Below are positions 1 through 10,225 of a stretch of 64,000 nt of DNA, in pieces (the stretch's first letter is position 1; each line of letters starts with the position of its first letter). The DNA lies in NCBI GenBank assembly GCA_014905825.1, contig JACGCN010000034.1, positions 248,001 through 312,000 of the forward strand. The letters run 5' to 3'. The position numbers were made by a program, and so were the translations under genes. The DNA comes from Lyophyllum atratum. Lineage: Eukaryota > Basidiomycota > Agaricomycetes > Agaricales > Lyophyllaceae. The notes under the pieces were generated by a model. That model ran no database searches and was not told where the DNA came from. It saw only the letters and a list, made by a program, of their open reading frames with translations.

Positions 1-342
1 CGCCGAGAGGACTGCGACTGCGTTTTATTCGCAGTACTAGTCAACTTCCGAGAAGATTTCACCTGCTCGGTATCATTGCAACTGACACGCATCACTTCGG
101 CGGCCCACCACCCAAGCTCGTTCTTCCTTCCCATAACATGTCAGATGATATTTGTCAAAAGGTCATCGTCGATGCGGGTAGAGTTCCGACGCACAAGCTC
201 AAGTTACATTTCTTATCAAATCATCGCGTCCCATGTCCCACGTCGCCGAGTAGTTGCGTATGCCGTGCCGACCCAAGTGTGAGGTCGAAATCCTTTAAAG
301 AGCCTCAGAAGCACCGGGGTCGACTCAACTCCACTTCTCATT
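1..342. other. Upstream region of the first dienelactone hydrolase
   Basis: No gene is recognised here. Short open frames exist but none has a recognisable domain or a splice partner. The segment probably holds the promoter and 5' leader of the downstream gene, and possibly the end of a gene cut by the window edge. Confidence 0.5.
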
Positions 343-1512
343 ATGAGTCTGTGCAAGGATTGCATCTCAGGTGAAGCGTCGTTCATCCATATCACCTTCC
401 CGAGGGAACTGAATGTTCGTGCTCAGGTGTTACCCACGAAGGAACTCCCCAAGGTACGCAGAACCGACTCCGACCTGGCGCTACCCCAAGATAACATGCA
501 CACTCTCAACAGGAACATGGGAGCTCATCGGCGGTGTTAAATCCTACATCGCCATTCCCACCATCGACTACCCAACGGACAAGGCCATCCTCTTCTTGGC
601 GGACGCTTTTGGAGTCGAGCTCCCCAACTCACAAGTACGCCATTTCCGCAGCAAGTTTCGTATTCCTTATGCCCTTTACGCTGTGACAGCTCTTGGTGGA
701 CGACTTTGCGCGCAATGGATTCAAGGTAGCGCCTGATATCGTGTCGTGGGGAGAGACGTGGCGTTGATTGAGGGGTTTCGTAGACAATCATGCCAGACTA
801 TCTGAACGGCGATGGAGTCCCCATCGACGCCCTCGAGCCCGGTGTACGTGTTCTTATTCCACACGAAGAAGGGTACATGTACACAAACCTGTATTCCAAC
901 AGGTCAATTTCGACTTCGCCACATGGATCAAGAGCCATGGCCCCGCCCAGACGCGCCCGGTTCTCGACAAGGTCGTGAAAGCGTTGAAAGAGGAGGGTGT
1001 GGTTGCATTTGGTGCGACCGGGTATTGTTTCGGAGGTGTGTAGTGCTGTATTTACCATTTTCGAGGCGAGGCCGTCGTGTACTGTACTCACGGCTGGGTC
1101 CACTAGGCCGGTACGTCTTCGACCTTGCTTTCGAAAACGTCATCAAGGTCGCGGCCACCTCCCACCCCTCCCTTCTCCAGATCCCCGCCGACCTCGAGGC
1201 GAGTCTTCGACCCTTCGCTAGCACTAAGCCTTGAAAATTGACTCCACGCCGTTCCAGAAATACGCATCGGCTTCGCAAGCGCCTCTGCTGATAAACAGCT
1301 GTACCGTCGACGGCCAATTCTCCCTGGATGCGCAGAGTAAAGCAGACGAGATCCTTGGGAATGGCAAGTTTGCGCCCGGCTATAAGCGGGAATATTTTGA
1401 GGGGTGTACACATGGGTTTGCTGTCCGGGGCGACCTGAGCGATCCCAAGGTTAAGGCTGGGAAGGAGGGCGCGTTCAAAGCCACCGTTGAATGGTTCTTG
1501 AAGTATTTGTAG
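343..1512 (+). CDS. Dienelactone hydrolase family protein, copy 1
   Basis: An alpha/beta hydrolase of the dienelactone hydrolase (DLH) family, expected to be cytosolic and to act on dienelactones or related esters in aromatic breakdown. Eight exons close perfectly: 343-370, 427-453, 513-634, 690-725, 784-843, 903-1035, 1107-1198 and 1258-1512, giving 250 aa. Visible motifs are the start [17 protein letters not shown], the nucleophile cysteine in GYCFGG and the catalytic histidine in [11 protein letters not shown]; the Asp of TVDGQF is the probable third member. Intron 7 (1199-1257) has a GC donor (GAG|GCGAGT) and must be removed, because retention gives a stop. Exon lengths are identical to those of the convergent copy at 3945-5096, so the two are duplicates. 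The real substrate is unknown. Confidence 0.9.
1199..1257 (+). other. GC-AG intron in DLH copy 1
   Basis: A 59-base intron with donor GAG|GCGAGT and acceptor TTCCAG. It is required for frame: both flanking exons align with the paralog, and retention puts a stop before the final exon. The homologous intron of the paralog (4200-4256) also starts with GC. Confidence 0.85.
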
Positions 1513-1658
1513 GCGTTGAAGAGCGAGTTCGAGATCAGGTGAATCAGAGTGAACTTCATAGTAAGCTGACGTCGTATTTGGGTCCTCTAGGAGACGATAG
1601 AGCAGAGCAGTCAACGTTCGTTAAGTTATACACTACTGTATATAGACAACGGCTAGGT

Positions 1659-2534
1659 TCAAGCGATGCTCTTGACTCCAGCATTGGCGGACACCCAAGA
1701 CGGCCTAGACGATATATCTTTGAACCATCTGTGAAGAAGCGACTCGATTTAAGCTATATGCACGGTAAATTTAAGATGTGCTCACCTCGCAACATTAGGC
1801 TTTGTCTCCATGATGTTGCTTCCGATGTCTCCAAGCTTGGTGCCGTAGGGCAGGTGGAACAGATCAGCCAGCGTGAGTTCCTAGAGCTCAATATAAACGA
1901 CTGGATGTTGGATGAAACGAGGCGTGACCTACATCGCCGGCGAGGTATTTTTGCTTGCTTAAGATCGCGTCGTACGCGTCCAGCTTTGCATCAAGCTTCT
2001 TGAGGTTGTCCACGTAGACAGCTTCGTCGGGGTCCTGCCCGAAATAACTAATACCAACAACGTACCATCAGCATCGAACTATTTGGACCGGACTTGATGC
2101 ACTTACGGTTTGATCAGCTTCTCGGAGATTGCAGCTCCAGCGTACGGATCGAAGTTGTTCTGCTCAATGGAGGCAGCCTGTTCGAAAATGGCTCTCTCCT
2201 TGAAATCGGTAGGGATTAACTTCGTTCCTTGGTCCGCATACTTCGTGGCAATGTAGCGGCAGATAGCGCGGCTTTCGTACAGAATGAAGCCGTCGTCATC
2301 CTGGAGTTGTGAGGTGTTCGTAGCTGTACAACCACCTAAAGAAAGCATGATCTGCCCACTCACGATGACAGGAACTTGGCCGAAAGGCTGCATCGCTCGG
2401 AATTCGGGAGACTTGTGTTCGCCGTTCGCAATGTCGGGTACGATCAACTGGAAGGGTACTCCCTTCTCCATGAGCACGGTTCCAACGCGCTGCGTGCAAG
2501 AGAAAAGTGGAGAGCCGTAGAGTTTGAGGACCAT
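1659..2534 (-). CDS. Glutathione S-transferase, phi/theta-like fungal class
   Basis: Soluble glutathione S-transferase that would conjugate glutathione to electrophiles. Five exons, read on the minus strand: 2534-2364, 2300-2107, 2047-1933, 1880-1786 and 1728-1659, giving 214 aa, the usual family length. The N-terminal thioredoxin-like domain shows MVLKLYGSPLFSCTQRV, FGQVPVI and ESRAICRYIA. The C-terminal helical domain has the N-capping-box-like LTLADLFHLPYG. The start at 2534 is preferred over an in-frame ATG at 2585, because a TATA-like element at 2608-2613 would put the transcript start near 2580 and the family begins MVLKLYG. It lies between the two DLH copies, with its stop 146 bases from the stop of DLH copy 1. 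Confidence 0.92.
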
Positions 2535-3944
2535 TGGGAGAAGATTGAGGCGATGAGATGAGAGGCGTGTCCGTTGGGATGCCATTACACTATCGTTTGG
2601 TCGACTCTTTATACCTCGCAGACCGCTGGGGTCTCATTATCCGGAAGAACGCAAGTTTTCGGTTCGCCTGAGTCAACGTCGGAACGTAAGCGTTACCAGT
2701 GACCATGAATTCCTCCTGCGGCGTTGAATCAAGTCCGGGAAAGAAGCACGCGAGGATTTGTATTGAGTTCCGCAGCCACCGGGACCCGTTCAGGTCCTAG
2801 GGGATGATCCCCAATGAACGAGCCAAGCGTAGTGAAGGTCTCATTCAATACCGAAGTCCGGGAATACTTCTCGCAGCCTAACCGTGGAAGCCGTTCCAAA
2901 AAGCAGGAGTCGTAACGGAAGAAACCGGAGAGGCATCCTGGGGACCGTGCTTAGCGGGGAATGTGAGTCACGCTGCTAGCGACCTAAGTACGAGGCAATG
3001 CATGTCTGGGGCGGAAGATGGTTTCAAGTCAGCCAGGGACCCGCCGGGTGCTATTGGAATCGGCTTCGTAAACGAATGTCGGGGATGGTGGAGACGTTGG
3101 GGTGATTCGCGCTCGAACGCAGAGCTAACAAATGCCCGTGAACGACGGTTGAGGCGCAGACATCTACCGCAGGTTATGTCTGCTTGGCAGTCTGCTTCAT
3201 AAGTTTTCAGCCTGAAGGTTGGGGTTGCCAGGGAGACGTTAAACAGCTGGATAGAGGAGGCTGAACCTTTCGGAGTCGGATGTGACAGGTCGAGGTCGTC
3301 TGCAGATCGTGGAATGGCCAGAAAGAGAGAATCCGGGACTCATGAGACCGTGGGTTTGACGACGGGCCTGTCGATGGCTCTGGTTGAGCAGTCACCAGCC
3401 TCTAGCCAACGAACCAAGTGCAACCAGACATGAAGACAGGTTTGACATGAATTGATCAGGTAACCAGCCTAGGGCTACTGGTAGTATGATTAACATATCG
3501 AGAAGTGATACTATCGGGTGCGCTTGGAGATCATAGGGGGCCTTACTGATACAAAGAGATCGTTGAAGCGGACCGATTGTGCAGAAAGGGAGAAGAACGC
3601 TACGGGAATTAGCTGAGTCGAATTCCTATGGAGCAAAGCCATAGTTTATCACAGCTACCAACGTGTTATGTGACAAGTCGAACAAGGTGGCACGCAAGTG
3701 GCACAGGATGCAAGGGAGGGTTGGATTCTGTTGGATTGAAATGGCGCAAGTCCGTTTCGGGACTGCCCGGAATGGTGGCTATCACCAATTTCGAGTCGTT
3801 CACTGTTCAGAATCATGGTCGCGATACATGTCGTATGTCTGGTTCATCGATCTCTCAAGCATCCGCACCGTTGAATTGATCCAATGGGTAGTTCATTCTG
3901 CAATGATATATATCCGGGATATAGCTTCTGTTTATTCCTTCCCT
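2535..3944. other. Intergenic region between GST and DLH copy 2
   Basis: About 1.4 kb holding the GST promoter next to 2535 and the 3' flank of DLH copy 2 at the other end. Open frames inside are short, without recognisable domains or consistent splice sites. I see no repeat or RNA gene. Confidence 0.5.
2608..2613 (-). promoter_or_regulatory. TATA-like element of the GST gene
   Basis: TATAAA read on the minus strand, 74 bases before the preferred GST start and only about 23 bases before the upstream in-frame ATG. This spacing decides the start choice. Confidence 0.5.
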
Positions 3945-5096
3945 CTACAAGTACTTCAAGAACCACTCGACGGTGGCCTTGAATGCTCCCTCCTTTCCAG
4001 CCTTGACCTTGGCATCGCTCAAGTCGCCACGGACTGCAAATCCATGAGTGCATCCGTCGAAGTACTCACGTTTGTAGCCAGGTGCGAATTTCCCGTCGCC
4101 GAGGATCTCATCAGCTTTGGTCTGGGCATCCGGAGGGAATTGCTGGTCGACGGTGCAGCTGTTGATGAGAAGGGGCGCTTTCGAGGTCGCCGCGTATTTC
4201 TGGAATGGCGTATTGTCAGCGGGAAAAAATATACTGAAGTTTTTTGATGGGCTTGCCTCAAGATCAGCGGGGACCTGGAGAAGTGAGGGATGAGAGGTGG
4301 CTGCGACTTTGATGATGTTCTCGAAGCCCAGATCGAATACATAGCGACCTATTGGGCGCGCAGAAATCATGTAAAATTTCCTTGTTAGAATAGCAGAAGT
4401 CATACACACCTCCCAGGCAATATCCAGTAGCGGCGAATGCAACAACACCCTCCTCCTTCAACGCAGCTATAACCTTCTCAAGAGGTGGGCGAGTCTTGTC
4501 GGCTCCATGGTTTACGAACCATTTACCGATGTCAAATTCGCTCTGTTGAGAGTCGAGACTTAGGGCTTCGAATGTTTGCAATACATAACATAAAGCTTAC
4601 GCCGGGGTTCAAGGCATCGACAGGGATAGGGTCATCGTTCAAGTAGTCTGGGACGATGGTCTATGAAGCGCTCCATTAGGTCGCAAGTCTATTTTCAATG
4701 AACGATATGCATACCCTGAAACCATTGCGAGCAAAATCATCAGCCAAGAGCTGTAGGGCCTTGGATCAGAGTTAAGGCGACAGATATATAGGATGTTAGA
4801 TACTTGTGCATTGAGAAGTTGGACTCCAAAGACATCGGTCAAAAATAGGACGACCTTGTCCTTAGGGTAATCGATGGCGGGAGTGGCAACATAGGATTTG
4901 ACACCACCAATTTCCTCCCATTTTCCTATTCGTGGCATCAATCTTATCAGATCATCGCTTTCAGGGTTTAGTGCGACTTGAATACCTTCGGGAGTTCCGT
5001 CGTGGGTGACGCCTGCACATCATTAGTCGATAGAAACTTGAAAGACCGTAAAATGATCGCAGCTTTACCAGAGATACAGTCTTTGCAGAAACTCAT
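3945..5096 (-). CDS. Dienelactone hydrolase family protein, copy 2
   Basis: Paralog of the gene at 343-1512, on the opposite strand and facing it. Eight exons: 5096-5069, 5012-4986, 4925-4804, 4750-4715, 4660-4601, 4542-4410, 4348-4257 and 4199-3945. These are exactly the lengths of copy 1 (28, 27, 122, 36, 60, 133, 92, 255), giving 250 aa. Motifs are MSFCKDCISG, the nucleophile in GYCLGG and the histidine in [11 protein letters not shown]. The seventh intron (4200-4256) has a GC donor (GAG|GCAAGC). It is 57 bases long without an in-frame stop, so retention would add 19 residues harmlessly to frame. Introns are diverged while exons are well conserved, which argues that both copies are functional. 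Confidence 0.92.
4200..4256 (-). other. GC-AG intron in DLH copy 2
   Basis: Homologous to the GC-AG intron of copy 1, with donor GAG|GCAAGC and acceptor TTCCAG. Unlike copy 1, retention leaves an open frame of 19 extra residues. Confidence 0.75.
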
Positions 5097-5739
5097 GATG
5101 GGTGATGGGGATATAAGATGGGGATATATGGGACGATAGGTCTGCGAGTTCTGACTTTTTAACTAATTTTCCACTTTTGTAAGCTTGCTTACAAAAATAC
5201 GGAAACAAAATCAGAGGATGTGAACGCGTGAACTTAGAGCACTGGATACGCCATAATCGCGCGTTTCTCATTGGATAGATAATGGATGCAACGGGTGTGG
5301 TCGGCATATCTGCCGACGACGTCACTCTGATTTGATGAAAATAGGTCAGCAACAGAGCTCGAGCTGGGTAATGCTTCCGTCAAGCCATGGCAATACGCGA
5401 CACTGCATCGTTATCTGACTAAACTACTGACAAACGTTCTTGGCACTCTTGGAGGGAACCTAGAACTTGAAGGGGAGAGAATGAACATGTCAAATAATGT
5501 ACAGCTCGGCCAATAAGCAACGAAAAAGTGGATGAACTATTTTAGAGTCTGGTAGTAAATTTAGATATAGCCGCTGGCAAATGTCTGCGTGATGTCTTTG
5601 ACATAGATTAAGGTGTCACTCAAGATGTAATTCCACGAAGCATTTACATTACTTGGCAAACCACCAAATCCATAGAATATCCGTCTTGACGTTTCTAACG
5701 ATCATCAATTCGACATACAGTAACAGTTAAAGCGAAATG
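5097..5739. other. Intergenic region, DLH copy 2 promoter
   Basis: Upstream flank of DLH copy 2 and 3' flank of the reductase gene. AT-rich stretches occur near 5150-5215. No gene is recognised. Confidence 0.5.
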
Positions 5740-7322
5740 TCACAACACATAGTACGTTGTTGCAGGTATCAAGCAAAGGATGACACTCTTTCCCATGTTT
5801 TCACCTTTCTGAACAGCAAGAATGGCCTCTCCAGCATGTTCAAAGCCTTCCGTGATGAATTCGCCACGAGCGACCATCACCGGAATTGTTTCTTCGAAAC
5901 TGGACCTATATTTCTCCTGCAGGCTGGAGACCATAAAGGCGAACAGATGCACTTCTTTAATACATATGTTCCATAAATTCTAGAAGGGCTATCAGCATCA
6001 ATATCGCAGGATATGTATAGTAAAGAGTTACTGGGATCGGCCTATGCCCCTCGTTGTACCCAGACACCATGCCGCATTCAATTAATCGAGCATGATGGGC
6101 CGCAAACTCCAAGGCTATTTCTAAAGTTTCTCCCCCGATGTTGTCCCAGTAGCGAGCATAACTTACGGTGACGAGCATCCAGTAAGTCTGATATAGAAAC
6201 TCACATACTGACGGGACCCTCCTTCTCAAGAATTTGGCGCGTGTCGGTTGTTTTGTAATTGAAGACGATATCCGCACCAATGTCTTTCATGAACTTGACC
6301 TTTTCGTCAGAACCGGCGGAAGCGATTACCTTGAGGCCATCGCGCTTTGCAAGTTGAATGATCAACCTAACAATTTTCTCAGCGTAAAATATGCCGTTCA
6401 AGTTCCGGGACAATTGCCAACGCACGATCCGACTGGTCCTGGAAGGTAATAGAAAGGAGGTGGGTAGATAGATCCGGAGTCAGCGAATTGAACAATACCT
6501 GCTCCAGTTGTCACGAAAACTACGTCTCCCTGTCAGATGAACTAGTCAGCATGCTACTGCAGTGGGTCGTTCCTGGTGCTGACCTTGATTGGCTTGGCAT
6601 ATTCTTTCCAGCCATAGACTGCCGTCTGCCCTTCACATCGAAAGAAATTCAAAAAAACGTCACATAAGGCAAGTGATCCGCATACCTGGCATTCCAAGAA
6701 TACCGACATACAGAGACCATGGAAGTTTTTCTTCGTTCTTAATCAGGCGCAATGAAGATACGTCTTTTATGATATTATATTCTAGGAATTCTACGTTATC
6801 TCCGTGAGCCACAATGGTAGATGGAGGTATAATCATCGACGAACCATAATATCCATAAAGATGATCTCCGGCGTGGAAGGCAAGATCATCGGAACGGATG
6901 ACAACACCTACTCCAAAAGAAATGATCCTTTTAGATGGGTCGTAAGCAAACTAGACCATGACTGCACATGGTCAGTTGAAACAGACTTACGGCTGTCCTA
7001 TCGTGAACTTATGCTTAAAAACGACATTCAGCTCCGTGGATAAAGATCTTTCTGGCATAAGCTCCTACATGGTACACAGGACCACTCATCAAGACCCGCA
7101 TCGCTGGGTCAATAGACAAGACAAGCATCTTGATGAGGACTCCACCGTGGAGCGGAACATTATCCAGATCAATCGTCTGGGTGGCATCATACGTGGTTGT
7201 TTTTCCGGGGATGGGGTATCCTGAATCTGGCCATTAGTTTCAATATCACTACCGAAACGAATTGGTTTACCGCTAGCCAAAGGTTCCCGGAAGATCAGAC
7301 GGCCATTGCGAGTAGGAGTCAT
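5740..7322 (-). CDS. Medium-chain NADPH reductase, alkenal/one or PTGR-like
   Basis: Zinc-independent medium-chain dehydrogenase/reductase resembling NADPH-dependent alkenal reductase, PTGR and YncB proteins, which reduce reactive enals and quinone-like substrates. About ten exons can be followed: GRLIFREPLAS, then GYPIPGK and DLDNVPLHGGVLIKML, FGVGVVIRSDD, LPWSLYVGILGMPG, the dinucleotide-binding GDVVFVTTGAGPVGS, QLAKRDGLKVIASAGSDEK, NYKTTDTRQILEKEGPV, YWDNIGGETL, and SLQEKYRSSFEET with GEAILAVQKGENMGKSV at the end. The junction between EGPV and YWDN is odd. The donor at 6206 (AT|GTGAGT) has no acceptor exactly at the family boundary; the nearest usable one (GTAAG) keeps frame but adds three residues (YAR). 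The last residues, after GKSVIL, are unlike the family. Confidence 0.85.
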
Positions 7323-8537
7323 GGCGAGTCAAGTTATAGGGCTGTATTTAAGAATGGATGTTGGACCAAAATCTACCCATTTCCCATGACTTTATACTCT
7401 TCTAGGCCTTGATGCTGAGTGTCGACTAAACCCATTCCATATTGATAGGTCTGCGTGCGCGGTTCCAGAGCGGGGGTTGTGCTGAGGAGCCGTAAGAACA
7501 CCCATTCACGTCATGCATACGTTTGTATCGCGTAACTCCTGCGTCGTTACTCAGGCTGACGCGTAGTAGGCGAACCGGACCGATCCAGAATTCCTCTTCA
7601 GTTTCCAGTGGTAAGAGTATACGCGTTCCTGAAGTTAGCCTGGTAAGGCGGGCCTCCGTCGCTAGTTTCCTCAAACTAGACGATGTAACTATCAAGGGTC
7701 ATGGCGGGTCGAGAGAGCGAAGGAGGAAACGGATTGCTTGTAGCGGAAGAGCCACTTTGAACCCCGTTTATTTGAAAGCATTTTGTATGATTTTCTCTGA
7801 CTGCTTTCCCACAACCATTCAGACCATCACACACCACTGGCGTCACTTGACACACTTGACGTCGTCTTCACTGTTCGTTCCTCTGTTACTCACCACCCCT
7901 TGCTCATTTCTCGAGGAAAGCCGTTCTACGAGAGTCATTGGACCCCAGCCGGGTGCTTCGTTTGGTACCATCTGAGCCAGAACCCTCAGTCGATGAACTG
8001 CCAACTGCCTTCCATCCCTGACTTAGGCTCGCAGCACCTGCAGCACGCGATTGGCTGGAACCACAGCTTTTTCAGAGATTCAGACGCCCGTATCCGCCAG
8101 AGAGGCAGAGGCAGACGTGGGCGAGGAGATGATCAGCCATTATAGACCGCACCTCGCCGTAGCACTAGCTTCTTCAAGCGAATGCCCGACGATGTCGGTT
8201 CGTCTCGACTATTATCATTATTGATCGATGATTGGTTCAGGCCACCATCTCGGCTTTCCTGGACGTCATCCCTATATTGTGCCCTGATTTTCAGAACCTG
8301 CTGTCCTGAACATAGTGCTGAGTGAAGGCTCGCTAGTCAGACAACCAGTTATATGTCAAGGGATCTAGCGATTCACCGACGGCTACTGTATTCAATTGGA
8401 CGTCCCTAGGTTCTCAAAAAGCTGTCGGCGTTATATCGGCGAAGAGTCGAGGAGCGAGAGCAACGGTACGTGACACTATTGTGGTTGCAGCCGCTTCGAG
8501 TTACCTCGTCCAAAGTATTGAATAGTAAATTTTGTTA
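7323..8537. other. Gene-poor region upstream of the duplicated secreted-protein promoter
   Basis: About 1.2 kb. It includes the reductase promoter near 7330-7420. Open frames on both strands at 7426-7695 and 7523-7975 overlap each other and neither resembles a known protein, so I treat them as chance. Nothing else is seen. Confidence 0.45.
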
Positions 8538-9226
8538 TCGGGTACCAGATTTACAATGCTCACAGGCGCTTTCCTTGGTAGAATCTGTCAAACTACTGGA
8601 ATGGAAAATCGGGATAAGGATCATGGTCAGATATCAATCCATGGTTGTCGCGCGGAAGTATAATCTCAGGGTGCATCCTGTGTGCACCTGTGCACCCGGC
8701 CACCCTCTGAAAGGGCCTCTGCGTTCGATTCGGATCAGGAACCTGGATTACTTGAATACTGGTCAGCGTTTGAAACCTCAAGCGTTTGAAGTTGTATCAC
8801 CCTCACTTCATCCATCACCACCTCGACCATGCTCGCTTGGATTCTGCTGCTTGCTGCTGCCGTCTTGGCCCCGTCCTGTTCTTCGGGTACCAGACTTACA
8901 ATGCTCACAGGCGCTTTCCTTGGTAGAATCTGTCAAACTACTGGAATGGAAAATCGGGATAAGGATCATGGTCAGATATTAATCCATGCGCCTCCGGTTG
9001 TCTCGTGGAAGTGTAATCTCAGGGCGGGTGTATCCTGTCCGGCCACCCTCTGAAAGAGCCTCTGCGTTCGACTCGGATCAGGAACCTGGATTTGCTTAAA
9101 TACTGGTCAGCGTTTGAAACATCAAGCATTGAAGTTGTATCACCTTCACTTCATCCATCACCTCCTCGACCATGCTCGCTTGGATTCTGCTGGTTACTGC
9201 TGCCATCTTGGCCCCGTCCTGTTCTG
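8538..9226 (+). repeat. Tandem direct duplication, two units of about 345 bp
   Basis: Unit 1 is about 8538-8882 and unit 2 about 8883-9226. GGTACCAGA(T/C)TTACAATGCT occurs at 8541 and 8886, and the signal-peptide start codon at 8829 and 9172, so the period is 343-345 bases. The units are mostly identical, with a block of small insertions and deletions near 8650-8700 against 9000-9045. The unit carries a promoter, a leader and the first 18 or so codons of the secreted-protein gene downstream. Confidence 0.9.
8829..9053 (+). pseudogene. Orphan signal-peptide start made by the duplication
   Basis: A 74-residue open frame starting MLAWILLLAAAVLAPSCS, nearly the same signal peptide as the intact gene at 9172. 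After the duplication junction it runs into promoter sequence of the second unit and stops at 9053. It is a duplicated 5' end with no coding body. It could still give a short secreted peptide or compete for transcription, but conservation of the downstream part is not expected. Confidence 0.7.
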
Positions 9227-9890
9227 CGAAGCCCACCGTGTCACAGCCCGAGAACTTTGATCCGAAATGCGGAGAAGGGATGCAGACCGGCTTCGAGATG
9301 GATACCTTCCAGTACAATGTGCCGGCCGAGGCATTCTTCGAGAAAATGGGGACGTACTTCAACTCCGAGTGGTATGTAAGTATTACCTATTTAGAACTTG
9401 CCTGTTTTGATGTACATGATGTTCTGTTGCTAACAACCTCGTCGATAGATTGGCCCTCTCCTTGAATCGACCGGGGAGGATGACACCGTTGGAGCCACAC
9501 GCAGCGGTGAATTCAATGGCACCTATTTCCGAGAGCGGTTGGTGGACTTTAGCAAGTCACCCGACCGACTGATGCACCGCTTTACTCTCGACAACGGCCC
9601 CATCGCCTTCGGGACCGTCATGTACGCCTCATACACCGAGGAAATGGTGGTTCTGAGCATCTGCGGGGGGACTGCGACGTATATTAGCTTCAACGATGTT
9701 TACTGCGCAGAAGATGGTCCCGCGGCGTACAATATCTACCACCGCGCCCGACGTCTGTTGATGGATAAGTTGGCAGATGATCTGGGGGCGTTGATTTTCG
9801 CTGGGACATGCCCAAGTGGTAAGTGTAGTCGGCTCCATGCCATGTCATTGGTCATTTTGCTCATCTTCTATTATATGCACAGGACGATGA
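9172..9890 (+). CDS. Small secreted protein, possibly SRPBCC-like fold
   Basis: Three exons (9172-9375, 9449-9818, 9883-9890) give 193 aa. There is a clear signal peptide (MLAWILLVTAAILAPSCSA) and no other hydrophobic segment. The mature part holds VPAEAFFEKMGTYF, GATRSGEFNGTYFRERLVDF, LMHRFTLDNGPIAFG and a C-terminal helix with RRLLMDKLADDLGALIF. This order of N-terminal helix, beta strands and long C-terminal helix recalls SRPBCC/START-like ligand-binding proteins; that is inference only. If the last intron (9819-9882) is retained, the frame continues to 9961 with an unrelated tail. The 5' end lies inside the second duplication unit. Confidence 0.65.
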
Positions 9891-10225
9891 TTTGGGATCA
9901 TCATCGCTTCCTGAAAGAAAAGGAATTGTGGCAAGTAACACGAAGACATAATTTTAGATAATTTTTTTGCCGTACAGTTTGTATGTTGGCAAAAGACAAT
10001 TGGAAGACAAAGCCTTCTTGAGTACTTGAGCAGATTAGATTAGATCAGTCAAAACGCAATTTCAGCTCCGCAAGACCTACTCTTTCTGACTCTCCTTCAA
10101 TTATTATGACTCTCTAACGCTACCTGTGATCCCGCCCTCCATTGGTTAAACTCTTATTTGACATCTAATTCTAAACCGCGCTCCCCACCTTCACCAGCAC
10201 CCCTTAAGCACTCAGCACGTTGACC
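9891..10225. other. Intergenic region, TPT1 promoter
   Basis: It holds the 3' flank of the secreted-protein gene and the promoter of TPT1. GATTAGATTAGATCA is seen near 10030-10045. No gene is recognised. Confidence 0.5.

Noticed and set aside
2535..2585. Upstream in-frame ATG at 2585 as the GST start
   Set aside because: It lies only about 23 bases from the TATA-like element, and the family starts at MVLKLYG (2534).
6121..6220. Medium-chain reductase called a pseudogene
   Set aside because: An in-frame acceptor eleven bases upstream restores the protein, and all other exons and motifs are intact.
7426..7975. Overlapping opposite-strand frames upstream of the secreted-protein gene
   Set aside because: Both are under 160 codons, overlap each other, and match no family or splice pattern.
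8710..8790. GCGTTCGATTCGGATC resembling a tRNA T-arm
   Set aside because: No matching acceptor stem, D-arm or anticodon arm could be folded around it, and it is part of the 345-bp duplication.
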